The notes below the pieces were generated by a model. That model made no database searches and was not told the DNA's origin. It worked only from the letters and a program-made list of their open reading frames with translations. 62,000 nucleotides of DNA from Branchiostoma floridae (Eukaryota; Chordata; Leptocardii; Amphioxiformes; Branchiostomatidae): positions 13,607,551 through 13,669,550 of the forward strand of contig NC_049995.1 in the NCBI RefSeq assembly GCF_000003815.2, in the 5' to 3' direction. A program made the position numbers and the translations under genes. Positions 32,430 through 45,316 of this stretch are shown here, in pieces. Each line of letters begins with the position of its first letter. Position 1 is the stretch's first letter.

Positions 32430-35400
32430 ATTTTAGAACTTAATTGTAGAAACGCTTTTCGTTAGATTTAATCTTATCAATACATCCTAAGCCCTAATCC
32501 ACTTTTATCCAGCTGTCTAATTCGGTAACGGACTTTCCTCATGTGTATTTTACAATAACGAGTCGTAAAATAATCGTGCTAATAATGTATTCGCATCTGC
32601 ATCATACGGTTGTAATCGAATTGGAAGCAGTAGCCTTTTAGAACGCACAGGGAACGCCACTAGATTATTACTTCTTTTAGTTAATCAATTAATAATGTGC
32701 GAAGGCAACCTTATTTTCTACTTTTTTTAAAATTAAAAACAACAACAACAATGGTACATTTGTCAACCACTAAGACTAGTGTTTGTACAGTTGAGTACTA
32801 TTGCACATGGAGGGATAACATATACTGGTGTGTCTGGACGAATAACATGTGTAACTTAACATGCAGTACATGGGCAGTGGAACAGTCAAGAAAGACAAAT
32901 ACATGTAGTACATTTGTCAAAATACTGGGAAACCTTAAGGAATATGTACAGCCTGTTATTACACTATGATCAGACATGGAGTAGTCTAACAATAGGTGGA
33001 GTTCATGCCAAAATATCAATAGTAACTTTGTACAATCAATCTACATTGGCTGTCAGTCAACTATTGTATATCCGTTCTTCGAAGTCATTTTCAAAGACAT
33101 TAAAGATATTAGTTATGCACAGGTGTGGGTCTTTTCTATGCCGGCGCCAGATCCAAGTTTTAAAGATTGTCCATTTAGCCACAGTAACAGTAAAGGTTCT
33201 ATTTTTCTGGTCTTTAGCAGTTATTAAATGATCAATTTTTCCAAATAAAACCTCCTGAAAAGTAATTTTTATGTTGGGCAAGGGTACATATGTGTTAACT
33301 AATTCCCAGAAATTACACAGTCTTTCACATTTAAAGAATCTTATTTTCTACTTAGTATCCCTTATCTTTGTGTCCGAAATAAACATTGTCATTCTTTTTT
33401 CGTCATTTCAAACTATTTCATATACGTGATTAAAGTCAACTAAGTACTAGAAGCTCCTTGCAATACACTCAAGGCTACCTCAATGGTGTCACTTCCACAA
33501 CTATATACTCAAGGCTACCACGCTGACTATACATCTTCATTCAAGGCTACAACAAGATAATGTGTTAAATTTAGATATTGATTACTCAGGGAAGGAAGTT
33601 CCTCTCCAAACCAAGGCCTTCAATTTGTTTAAAGCGACATGTAACACATCGATGGCGTCAGGCAACCCCAGCTGACGAATGACGATTAATGTTTGGTATC
33701 AATGAAGAGTAGCACTTAGACAATGTAATCTATCTATTCTAGAGATAATGCTTGTACAAATCGACTGTAGCTGTTTGCACATTCATGGGAGTAGATTTCC
33801 ATTTGAGGTAATATATAAATGTAGATCGGAAAGTGAGTTTTGGGGTTTACTTTTAGGAGTAACCATAAACTATTTGTGCATTCATCAATATAGATAAAAA
33901 CAAAAGTCGTATATCTAGTTTGCAGTTTTCATTACTGTATGCAAAATTTACAGGTTTTATATTTACTTATTATAGCCTAATATGTGATAAAAAGGTCATA
34001 TGAAAATGGTTAACAAGTTCATTAAAAGCGTAATACATACAACTAATAAAAGGTCTATAAATGTGATTGCCAGGAATAAAAAAAAAATAAAAATAAACTT
34101 TTCGTCTTCTAGAACACAGTGTAAAGTTTGCCGTGTACTGTCCTAAATAGAATATGCCTTCCACCACGACCTTTTGTAAAAATGAATCTTATCAACCTTA
34201 ATGTGTCAATTCCATTCTCCATCAAAGTTATCCGCCAGCTCAGACGTATTTGTACAATTCATTACGTGGGTGATACGCAATAACGAACCTTTAACCATCC
34301 ATAGCGGATAATCCTGGTCCTAATAATGTTCGTAGCACTGTGATCATTTTGAAAACTGGAAACTCAGATGAATTTTGACGTGGATAACACGATTCGGAAA
34401 GAAGGTCGATCTGATAAAACGAGGGAAGACAATTCCCAAAGCAAAACATGTTTGAGCTAATATCCAGTCTTCCGATCAGGGCGCAATTGTGCTGCTAACA
34501 ATTTTATTGTGTGCATAAAAGGTCAGGCGTTGCCTCTTGTGTCATATCCTGATATTGACCCGTTATACGCGTCAATCCTCAGTTGAAAAAGAAGTTTACT
34601 GATTCTTATAATTTGTTTCATTGTGATGCCTTAGCCATTCTTTTTATATTATGTAAGCTTGTTTTATTCATCTATAGTTAAAGTCCGTCTACAGTAATTA
34701 TATATCCCTTCGAATAAGTAGGAGATACTATTTGGTTAAGGTGATATGAAGGCTGACCTCATTTGACACAAATATCCAGCTTGGGACACATAGATCCACT
34801 CATTATCAGTCAGTAAAACTATCTGTAACATGTTTCGGAGCCATACCCTGCACTACTAGTTGCCAGACGGAGCTTTCAGCCATGCTTGTGGCCATGGTTT
34901 CAAGTTAATCTGTACATGTGTGCCTCCATATAACGCAGGGATAGGTAAGTTTCCGGGGGAAAATTTCAACACCAGAAGACTACTGAGGTTTCTTGGTTTC
35001 GCCTTGCAATGTACGTCCTTGCAACTGAAAGTCTAAGAGTTTGTGATTGAAGACACAGTCTCAAGAATGGTATGTCTTCCGGCATACAGTGTCAAACAAA
35101 TGGCATGTGTTCTGTGAATGGGGAGTGGTTGTCAGCTTTAAGATGTTATCTACTCTTCCAACCTATTATGTTGTCTCCCTGAGAGGCCATTAGAGCTGAG
35201 AGCATCTTTATCGTTCATCAAGAAACAGGATGATTCTGTTTACATGTGTAAAGTTTGCGTTTTTTTCGGTTGGTATGTTGGAACGGTCTCCTTTATATTT
35301 TCAGACATATCTACAAAATCTTAAGTTTACTCAGGGCTCACTTCTCCTAAAGTCCACAAATTATCTTACAAGTATCTACCGTCCGTTGCCATCACTTTGT

Positions 35401-36880
35401 ACTGTTTTGTCTGAAAGATATTTTTTTTCGATAAAGGTGTAACCCAGAGTTAGGACAGCCTCCGTTCTGTCCATAGGGCCCTATTACTTTAAAAGCTATC
35501 TTTCAATGTTTTCCACCGGCCGGTACCGATGGTGTTTATAAAAATGCCAACTATATTATCAAGAATGATGCGATAGATTATAGTAGAAATGCTCAATTTT
35601 TGTATAGGTGATGCGAATATCGTCAAAACTAATTTTGGCAGCAATATGAAAAACAGGGTAGTAAATCATGCTTTTAAATAAAGAGTAGATTTTGGATTTT
35701 CTTCTCTTTTGTATAACAAGATTACAAAGATAACTGATCATCTGTATGTATCCAAATGAAACACTTGAAAGCTGGTAACAAACTGAAAATAGTAGACGTC
35801 ACAAATAGCAACACAACAAGCATTTGGAATTTCCAATTTCCTTCTTGAACTCAGCTTAATAACTTGGTGAGTCCACCAAAATCAAAGGAATAATTCCCAA
35901 CCGTTAGGACTCAGACCCATGTGTGCTGACCAGAGGGTGCATTAATAGACTCCAGGCAGTAGATTTGTGATATTATCTCACACCGTGTTACCATTAACCT
36001 GTCGTTACTCCATTAAAGTGCAAACAGACACGAGATCACAACTGAGATAGATCTTGCAAGTAGCTGTGGGTATAAGAGATTACTTGCGGTGATACAGACC
36101 TAAACTATGGCACGAGCACAAATATAAAATTAAAAATAAATTTCCATATATCTGATCGGTTCTTGCAACACACAGTCAAAACTGATTTAAAGTGTTGAAT
36201 GAAAGTTTCAAACTCGAAAATGAATTGAAGCAATTGAACACAGATGAGATTTCGTGCCAATACAGTTAAAGCTGTACATAATGAACACTCAGGGGACCTG
36301 AAAGGAATAGTTAGAGTACACAGGTAACTGCTATAGATAGATTGCTAAATGCGTGTGTCACGGGGGAAATGAACAGTGAATGCAATGACCACATGTACAA
36401 GTTTCTTATTCACTAACACAGTTATTTTTATTGATGCCCCAAGTGATTCCTATGTAGAGGTTGGTCCAATTTACAGGTTTGGCTGTATATCAATGGCTAG
36501 GTAGTTCTTAATTATGTGGAGTTGTTCACATGTACATTCTGCAATGAACAGTTGATCCTTACATGCATTTGTACGCGTTTGACTGTCATGGATATCAATT
36601 GTAATATAGTCTCTGTGTAAGCTTTGTTAACTGTACAGACTTGGCTGTATATCAATGGGTAGGTTGCCACTGATACGACTTGAATGCTCTACTTTAGGGA
36701 CGCGTCCCTATCTTACCTCTCTTGGCAACGTCAATTTGCCCTGTGAATGATGAAGGGAGCTCAACACCAAAGGCACTGGTGGTAAATGATATGCAGATTA
36801 AGTCCATAGATGTATGTCCAAGTCTAAAGGTATAATGGTCTTGATGTACTGAGTGGGCTGAGTGCAAAAGGTACTCTAAG
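32430..36880. other. Gene-poor spacer 3' of gene 2
   Basis: Apart from the LINE fragment at 33057-33370 I see only AT-rich unique-looking DNA and no supported exon. A short duplicated segment (GGCTGTATATCAATGG, near 36480 and 36640) is present. Confidence 0.4.
33057..33370 (-). pseudogene. LINE ORF2 C-terminal fragment
   Basis: The minus-strand frame (from about 33360) reads a Cys-rich start, then NIKITFQEVLFG, then TVAKWTIFKTWI. This pattern (a 'FW..V' end of ORF2 followed by a hydrophobic 'AK..I.K' helix) is common at the C-terminus of non-LTR polymerases. No catalytic part remains. A different family from the one at 18567. Confidence 0.5.
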
Positions 36881-36884
36881 TACT

Positions 36885-37625
36885 ACACCTCAAAAGAAAA
36901 TGAGATAGAGCAACCATTCCTTATCCTATTGCTACCTTTTGCGCAAAAAAAATCGTGAAAGGCTGAGATATTCGTCACAAGTTCACTTACAGTGCAGGCA
37001 AAAGTAACGCGCTGCGTTTCCTAAACGTCAGAACGTTCAAGACATAATGCTCAAAGTGGGTACCGGTGCTTTACATTTTCAAAGAAGACGCCAAGCCTAT
37101 GTTAGATAGATTTTGGTAATGACCATCTAAATACCTCAAAGGAAAATTAGATATAGTGACCATTCCTGATTCTATTCGAAACTATTCCGCAGAACATCGT
37201 GAACGACTAAGATATTCATCACAAGTTTACTTACAATGCAGGTAAGTAACGTACTTCGCTTCCTGAACGTCAGAACGTTCAAGACATAATGGTAAAAAAT
37301 TGGTGCCGGTGCTTAACTTTTTCAAAGAATACGTCAAGCATATTTTAGATAGATTGTCGAAATTGCCATCTAAATACCTCAAAGGAAAATGAAATACAGT
37401 AACCATTCCTGATTCTATTCGAACCTGTTGCGCAGAACATCGTGAACGGCTAAGATATTCATCACAAGTTTACTTACAGTGCAGGCAAAAGTAACGTGCT
37501 GCGTTTCCTAAACGTCAGAACGTTCAAGACATAATGCTCAAAGTGGGTACCGGTGCTTTAAATTTTCAAAGAAGACGCCAAGCCTATGTTAGGTAGATTT
37601 TCGTAATGGCAATCTAAATATCAAT
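36885..37625. repeat. Tandem triplication, unit about 245 bp
   Basis: Three units start ACCTCAAA(A/G)GAAAAT at about 36885, 37132 and 37377. Each contains AACGTCAGAACGTTCAAGAC and TTTTCAAAGAA. Units 1 and 3 share more (GCTCAAAGTGGGTACCGGTG) than either does with unit 2. Confidence 0.8.
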
Positions 37626-38133
37626 AGCACAATACCATGTACCATTTCAAATAATACAAATATTGACAAAAAAGCTAAAAGATATATAAACATGTCCTTT
37701 AAATAAATTCCACCATATTGAAAACCATTTACTTAAATGAATAAGCCACTAATAGATAAACGTCATCTTCATAGCGTATCTCATATAATGGTATCTGACC
37801 GAATTGTTACTTCAAGTCAACCATTACACTTGAGCTGACAGTGAACTATATTAACCCAAATAGCCTAAGCTAAGAAACCCCTGACAATGTCGTTAGATCT
37901 TAAAGTCGTACATCAGAAGTTAGAATGCAACAAAGAACTGTGAGAGGAAATGTTAGGAAAAAAAAATACATGATGATATTCGTCCATCGGACGTCGATGA
38001 GGATCTGGACATAGTGCATAATACTAACTATATACAGGTAAGGTGAAGGTTTGCCTTTGAATGTCTGCAGAGCTCACATTTCTCCTTTACAGACCGTTTA
38101 AGCTTACGACATTGCTACCTCGAGCTCTGACGT

Positions 38134-38448
38134 AAGGTGGTATCTCACTGCACTTGGGGCACCGGTTCATCACTGTGGGGTTCGAAAGAGACTCAACGAA
38201 TTTCAGAAATATTGAATGAATTTTCTTACGTTTTGTGTATTTTGCTGTCTTCTATGTCATACGTTTACGTATTACGCAATAGCTAGATTGTAAAAACAAT
38301 CGGAAAGAATATTCATACGTTTGGTGTATTTTGCTGTCTTCTAAGTCATAGTTGTACGTATTATGCAATATATAGATTATAAAAACAATCGGAGAAACTA
38401 ACAAAACAGTGCCGCACCGATGGCTCAAGTGCAGTGAGATAATACCTT
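38134..38448. mobile_element. MITE family B, copy 2
   Basis: Same inverted termini as 925-1173 (AAGGTGGTATCTCACTGCAC left, inverse right). It has an internal direct duplication (TTTTGTGTATTTTGCTGTCT-like block twice) that makes it longer. Confidence 0.65.
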
Positions 38449-38529
38449 TAGCATTAGAACTTAGTACCTAGCGTTTACATCGAAGATGAAGCTCATTGTA
38501 TTTTACCGGTACTCTACACATAGAAACGC

Positions 38530-38830
38530 TAAAATAATTGACTTTTAGAAAGTATTTGGCATATTAACCCATCGCTGTGCGATTTTAATCCTGGAAATTG
38601 CTCATCAATAAAGTAACTCATACCATAAATCATTCAATTTCTGTGTCTGAGTAATTATGTCGTAATTTGCTCTCATGCCTTTTTTCAAAAGGTATGTAGC
38701 TTATTAACCCATCGATGTGTGGTTTTAAGCAGGAAGCCTTTCATTAATAACTAACTCATACCATAAATCATTTGATCATTTTGTCTGAGAAGTAATACTG
38801 TGACTTGATTCCACTACAAAAGACGCGTAA
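38530..38830. repeat. Two-copy tandem duplication
   Basis: ATTAACCCATCG and AACTCATACCATAAATCATT recur with a period of about 150 bp. Diverged copies, non-coding. Confidence 0.6.
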
Positions 38831-39609
38831 TGTGTTATGTAAGAATAATAACTTCTGTGATTAACTCTGCATCCGGAATGAAGATGAAACTCTTTCTTCA
38901 TCAAATCAAATGAAGATGCAATTTTTATAAGCGGTGTAAAAGGTGCACTGACACGGAAAATCTGCTGAGCATCTGTTGCATTAACAGAGGTTTATAAATA
39001 ATGAGGTACAGCTTGTCATAAAAACAGGGCGAATCGTATCAAACACATTTACCTAACAACTAAACTATAGCTAGTCCCTTGACCTCTACTACTATATCTG
39101 CGCGATTCGACCTCTGCTTGGAGAGTACGTATGTTAGGATAGAAATTACTTTGTCTTGGTATTAAACATTCGTCGTAAATCTCTTGTAACAGTTGCAAGG
39201 TTTTATAGACCCATGGCAAGTGACTCGGACACTCTTTTCGTAACCCTACATTTAAATTTTGTCTACAACATAAGCACTACAGCACTGATTGCTGATGCAG
39301 AGTGTCCAGACCACTGCATCGGCAGAACACAGTGGAATACTACTACAGCTCAACGAGTGTCCACCACATTACCTCTGTGAAAGGTCTTTTAACACACAAT
39401 GGATTACTGTGATGATTCACTACGCCTCCAGACGGTAGATTTAGTAACATGTTGTTATTCAGCGCCAGAAGTTAATGTTAAAGGTTGACTGTTGTTGCGT
39501 AATGAGTGAAGGGGTCCACACGAGAGGATGCTGCTAGCCATTGATGTGGAATGGCTCGATACATTTATTGATATTTTGCCAAACTGCAGGCCGTAGTTAG
39601 AGGCCTTGG

Positions 39610-39870
39610 TCCTTAGAGAAGTTTTTTAGCAAGGTGTCAGAGTTGGAATGACCGTTGTAAATACCAAGGCTGCCTTGTCTAGACCAGTTCCTATTAGAGC
39701 AAACCAGGCTGCTGTACCATCTCTCAAAACGCTTCGTTACATTGCTGCCTCTCTACATCATGTAGTCATCTATATGGATCCCCGGAGAAGGTTTTCAGCA
39801 TAGTGTCAGAGTTGGAACGACCGCTGTAAATGCCAATTCTTCCCTGTCTACACCAGTTCCTGGAATTAAA
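39610..39870. repeat. Two-copy direct repeat
   Basis: GTGTCAGAGTTGGAA then GACCG(T/C)TGTAAAT and ACCAGTTCCT occur at about 39635 and 39805. No coding exon. Confidence 0.6.
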
Positions 39871-39881
39871 ACACTAGGTTG

Positions 39882-40216
39882 TTGAACTAGTTTAACTGTA
39901 ATATCCATGGCCAACACAAAAATTGGACTCACCCGAATGTTCCACTGAACAGCACCAGTCTTTGTAAAGGAATGAACAATCCACTGCTGCCGTGACGTCA
40001 CGTTATGCAAATAGAACACGTGACTCAGTAAGCAGTGGATCATAGGTTGCAGGAAGTCTATGGCGCCCACCGTCTCTGTTCAGCGTTGTTCGTAAAGATA
40101 CATCAAAGCGACATGACAGCAGTGGATTGTTTATCCATTGACAAAGACTGGTGCTGTTCAGTCGAAATTTTGAGTGATTCAAAATTGGGTTAGATATAAC
40201 ACTTAAACTAGTTCAA
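39882..40216. mobile_element. Foldback element with arms of about 110 bp
   Basis: The termini TTGAACTAGTTTAA and TTAAACTAGTTCAA are exact inverses. Long inner arms share AACAGCACCAGTCTTTG and AACAATCCACTGCTG with their complements. Non-coding centre. Confidence 0.7.
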
Positions 40217-40550
40217 GAATGAATTCTATCAACACAGATAAACTTTCAAACTAAGAAGACTGTACCATTGTACCCTCTCTCCAGAAATTTCGTTCCATTA
40301 CTGCGTCTCTCTCATCACTTCAGCTGAGGCCCATCTTGTCGAGGGCCATGAATAAGGTTCTTATTTAGGTATTCAGTGACCTTCACCCGCTTTCAATCCC
40401 AAGATATATATGTTACAGAAGAACCTCATTCTTCATTCTGGTAAAGTGTCCCAGTAGTTTGAGTCTGCACCCAACTTCAATTTGTCTGAGCAGTCTTTTG
40501 ACTGTTATGTGTAGTATACCTTGTCTCTCCTTGTGAATATCTGAACATAT

Positions 40551-41400
40551 TTCTCTGGTGGGAAATTGAACGACAAGTGTGGAAAACCAAGTTCTTAATG
40601 TCAAAGCAAATCCCACTCGTCATGCTTCAGTCAGACTAAAATAGGGCAATACCCAATAGATGTAGTTTACCAGAAATGCCTCACGAATGTACATAAAACA
40701 TTTCTGTGTCAAGGTAACGCATGTACATATGATTATCTATCAAGTCGGTAAGTCTTCAAGATGCAAATTTTTACAACTTAGACATTCTCAGCTGGAACGA
40801 TTTGGTAGTTGTTCTTCGGTTGTTTGCGGTAAGAATGTCATCAAAATGATCATGGAGGTTTCTAATACCACCAATGATAGCTAGTCAGATTCTTGGTATG
40901 ACAATAATAGCGAATTTAGTGTAGACAATAAAGATAAAGAGTTATTATGAACAATACGAAGACCATATATAGTTTAGTCTCTGGTGGGAAATTGACCTAA
41001 AAGCGTGGAAAACCTAGTTCTATATGTCACAGCAAACCCCGCTTGTCATGTTTAAATCAGGCCGAAATAGGGCAATGCCCAAAAGATGTAGTTTCCTGGA
41101 AATGTCTAACGAATTTTTCTGGGTATAAGTAAGACGCACATTTGTTTATTTTTCAAGTCAAACAGATTCATGAAGTCGGCAGGTCATCAAGTTGCAGAAT
41201 TTCATAACCTAGACACTCTCAACTGGCACATTTTGGTAGTTGAATGTTGTTTGGTTGTTTGCGGTAAGAATGTCCTCAAAATGTTCATGGACGTTCCTAG
41301 CCCGAGAGACAGCTATTCAGATTCTTGGTTTGACAGTAGAAGCAAATTTACTACAGACAATAAATTAAAGAGTTATAAAGAGTTATAAACAGTAGCAAGT
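40551..41400. repeat. Direct duplication, unit about 420 bp
   Basis: The unit starting TCTCTGGTGGGAAATTGA occurs at 40551 and 40977. Both carry a GGCAATRCCCAA block and TTGTTTGCGGTAAGAATGTC. About 80% alike by eye. No gene. Confidence 0.65.
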
Positions 41401-41484
41401 TGTGGCAAGTACCATATACAGATTATGACAATTACCAAACAGACTTAAAAAATATTGCGACTTCCTCTTGTACGTCCTCGTAAA

Positions 41485-41762
41485 ACTATCTAATAAAGCT
41501 TATTCCACTTACTAATGATACTCATAAACTTTAAGTTGAATCATATTTCAATCTAAATTCTAACACTTACCATAAACCATAGCCCACCAGAGAATATTCA
41601 TAGTTTCCTACTATGGCAGACTACGCATGAGTAGTTTTCTGATAAAGCTTATTCCACTTACTAATGATACCCATAAACTTTAAGTTGAATCATATTTCCA
41701 TCTAAATTCTAACACTTACCATAAACCAAAGCCCACCGGAGAATATTCATAGTTTCCTACTT
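41485..41762. repeat. Tandem duplication, unit about 147 bp
   Basis: AATAAAGCTTATTCCACTTA through GAATATTCATAGTTTCCTAC is present twice with few differences, so it is recent. Confidence 0.8.
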
Positions 41763-41894
41763 TCCACCCACTCAAGGCAGAAAGCGGAAGGCAGAATTAG
41801 TTCAGGTGAGTGGAAACATGGCGCCCGTGTATCACCTTACAGTGCAACCTCTATTAACCCAATCAGCAGCCCTGTGATCGACGGCAGTCCTCGT

Positions 41895-42620
41895 GTGAGA
41901 TGAGTCGTTTTAACCGGTTCTCGCCGCCATGTGGAGAGAATTGGATTATCTACTAGCTACTTTTTTTGCACTCTGGAACATTCTGGTGAAGCTCCTTATT
42001 AATATACTACACGTAAATCATTCTATATCTTCTGAATGTTTTACAAATACATGCACAACACAGTTTTATAAGATGGCAACAAGATTAATGTAATGACTCG
42101 TTTTAACCTGCTTCTCGCGGCCATGTGGGGAAATTAGAATATCTACGTTTTACATTTGCACTCTAGAATATTCTGATAAACGTCCTCTAGAGTGCAATAC
42201 TAGACGTAAGCCATCATTGAACTGAAGCCATCATACTTCTTCTCAGTGTTATAGAAATACATGCACAACACAGTTTTATGAGATGGCTCAAGGAAGTCAA
42301 GAAAATGAATGTAATGAGTCGTTTTATCCTGCTTCTCGCCGCCGTGTGTTGGGAATCGGATTATATCTATGAGTTACATTTGCACTCTAGAATATTCTGA
42401 TAAAGGTTCTCTAGAGTGCAATACTACACGTAAGCCACCATTGAACTGAAGCCATCATACTTCTTCTCAATGTTATACAAATACATACACAACACAGTTT
42501 TAAAAGATGGCTCTAAGAAGTCAAAATGAATGTAATGAGTCGTTTTAACCTGCTTTTTGCCACCATGTGAAGGAAAGTAAATTATATACGGACTGCATTT
42601 GCAGTCTGGAACGTTCGAAC
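41895..42620. repeat. Four-unit tandem array, period about 194-220 bp
   Basis: Units start (A)TGAGTCGTTTTAACC-like at about 41902, 42096, 42316 and 42536. Each contains CACTCTAGAATATTCTG- and ACACAACACAGTTTTA-type blocks. The middle two are most alike. Non-coding. Confidence 0.8.
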
Positions 42621-43139
42621 ATTATGATGAAGCTCCCCATTACGTTAATACAATACTACACGTACACTGTGAGTCATCATCTCTCTTGACAATAATATAC
42701 AGCTATCCACTAACTTTGAATCATTATGCGCTTTGGTCGCATTGGGACGCCTTTATGAGATACACTGCACTCAGCATTACAGCCGACTTAAAAAGGCCGA
42801 TTTAGGACAGGGACGAGAAGCGTAAGGCGATCCGATAAGATTGCTAAATTAGACTCTCAGGGCTTAGACGACGAGTCTTATATCTGTATGTTAGAATTTA
42901 GTTTATCTTACAGTTACATGTACTCAGACCACATCCATTCATTTCATGTATTTAGTCTTTCTTCTCTTGTAATCAGCCCCATGGGCATGAATTTGCAATC
43001 AAACATTTCATATCTACAACAAGGCGGGAATCAAGGCTCGATATGATCAACATCGTACCCACTCAACAGTTATGCAACCAAAAGTTTCCTACATTTGTAT
43101 GTAACTTTGGTTTGGTTTGGTTATACAGATCTCCATTAG

Positions 43140-43456
43140 TGACTGATATGTCACTATTCTTCCTGGAGTCCGGGTGATTTGTAGAGAATCACCTATTCTA
43201 GAGGGAAGGATTTTGCACCATCGCACGTGTGTGGGGTTCTTTAACGTGCCTAGCTATGGCTTCTCAGACAAGGGACCTCCATTTTACATCCTATCCAAAG
43301 GACGGCCCTAGCCGAAGCTAAGTACTCATTTTCACCTGAGGAAAGTGAGGAAAGTCGTGTAAAGTGCCTTTCCCAATGGCACAAGATCGGTAACATTGCA
43401 GCCGGATTCGAACCCGCAACCTCTCGAGCACGGGCCCACTGCACTACGCGGTCCCA
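43140..43456 (-). mobile_element. tRNA-derived SINE
   Basis: On the minus strand the 5' end carries RNA polymerase III-type boxes: an A-box-like TAGTGCAGTGG and a B box GGTTCGAATCC (complement at 43403-43413). The body contains a conserved-looking TGGGGTTCTTTAACGTGCC block (plus-strand reading) and an ACCTCCATTTTACATCCTAT segment of the kind seen in central domains of marine invertebrate SINEs. It is not a functional tRNA: no cloverleaf closes. Confidence 0.65.
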
Positions 43457-43459
43457 AAC

Positions 43460-45100
43460 ATACATGATATCACCACTTCCAATTTCTAAAATAGGCATGA
43501 TGCGTTATTGACACACGCCACCATACTGTATAGACATTAAAGTTGCAAGAAGATTCCCGAACTGGTATCGCACGACGAAGACAACGAGTCCCAAAGCCCC
43601 TAAAGCAAGACTCGACTGGATTTGGGGAATGATAACATGAGCATCAATCTTAGTCACCAAAATGTGCAACCAACAAAAGTTTTCCAATATTTGTATTGAA
43701 CTCATACATGATATAACCCGATGCAGCGTATCATTACATCCGGGCTACTTCCAAGATAGGCAAGGTACATGATAGATTAATGACGTACACTGTTATATCA
43801 CATGGACATTAAAGTTGCAAGACGAATCGAATCTATTTCCATTTCCTTCACAATTTCCACGCAAAACCATATATTGCTCAACGAGTTAACTTTAATGTAT
43901 TCTTGGTTGAATTACTAACGCTGCAACTTGGTGATTACAAGAAGACCATACATTAAACTTTGATAAGTTATTGATTATGCTATCTGATACATAAATCACT
44001 ACTACTAGATACAGAAGATTTTAAACTCATGAGCAATATTCAAAATGAAACTTCTTCAACAAAAAATAACTTGACTCAGAATTGATGAAAGACACACTTT
44101 TAGACTCTATCACATTGCTGATGAAACAAAACCAAACCAGTAATAATCTTATCCGGATATATAAATCAATACCAGTTCAAAGAATGGGACCAGAATTCTA
44201 TTTGCGGAATTGATGTTGCGTATTCCACACCAAAGTAACCTCTGCCAGTATTACATTGATTCCTAACATCGTTACGTTGTTGATATATATCAAGGGCTCA
44301 TTGATGGTATGAAGATGCCCTGACCTGGTGATAAGGCCTAGGAAAAAATATTGTGTTACCTTACCCACCCTGTGAAAAACTGCTGCCCCTAGACTTCATT
44401 TTGGAGGGGGCAGTGTAGTCACATAGCTTCCTGTTAGAAATTTTTTCAGCCTGCTTTCTAATGAAGAACAAATGTATCTATTATGCACAAAACCTAAATA
44501 TTTGACATTGAAAGACAGGTGTCCTCATGCATTTCAGTTTTTTTTGTTCAACTGTATTATAATATGTCTCAATAGAGTTTGACCAGCAACAAAATCACAA
44601 GAAAAAAATTATTCTTACCTACCGACCCTAAATTTTAAGGACTGAAACAGGAAACACAACATTTTCTTCCTAAGCCGAAGAAGCCCTGAGCAGGTGATAG
44701 GTTTCCCGTGTGGAGCGGATCCGTTCGTCTCTACAGGCTTGTTATGGGAGATGTGATGTCTGGAACAGTGTTACTGTGAAGAATACCTGGTGATTTGTGA
44801 AATTCTGCCTTTATATCATTGTCAGTGTACGAAAACAATTACCGTGGACATACAGTTACCGTCAGAAGGGTCACTGAATCACTTACGACCTTTCTTTTGT
44901 GAGGCATCAATGTATAACTGGTATACTCCACTGGAAGAACAGAAAATAGTCAAGCTTTTATATTTGTTTAGATGCCTATGCTGATACCGTACGCCTTTAC
45001 AAAGTTGGCCGAACTTTATATCTTGTAATCGCGATGAATACAAAGGAACAATTTTTAAAAATTGACGTTTTGCTCCTGAAGAACAATTGACGTCAGATGC
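43460..45100. other. Non-coding stretch
   Basis: AT-rich sequence with an unassigned repetitive-looking stretch at about 44330-44700. No supported gene. Confidence 0.4.
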
Positions 45101-45109
45101 TTTGACGTA

Positions 45110-45316
45110 CTTGTATATTCGATATATCCACGAATAAAAGGTTCCCCACTGATTGGCTAGGGATCACGTGACTGAGGTACATTTCGCAAGAGCAGCCCGC
45201 CCCACGAGAGAGTAGAGCGCGCTCCATACTGTTCTGTGCCGCTGTCTGTGTGCACTCTGCAATACCGGAACCATCGAGAACTAGTGTGGAATTTTCCTTG
45301 AGAAAGATTCAAAAGG
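45110..45316 (+). promoter_or_regulatory. Possible promoter and non-coding first exon
   Basis: A GC-richer block contains a TATATC/AATAAAAGG-type AT element (about 45118), an inverted CCAAT (GATTGGCT, about 45152), a CACGTG E-box (about 45166) and then a 5'-UTR-like segment ending in AAAAG/GTACGT at 45315/45316. It could be the first exon of the secreted-peptide gene, whose next acceptor is 54316-54317, but no sequence evidence links them. Confidence 0.3.

Noticed and set aside
33450-33570. Another copy of MITE family A
   Set aside because: Only short shared words (AAGGCTAC, GTGTCACTT); termini are absent.
36885-37625. CRISPR-like array
   Set aside because: Whole 245-bp units are repeated with no short repeat and unique spacer pattern; animal DNA.
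43380-43456. Possible functional tRNA gene on the minus strand
   Set aside because: A and B boxes are present but the acceptor and anticodon stems do not close and a long SINE body follows.
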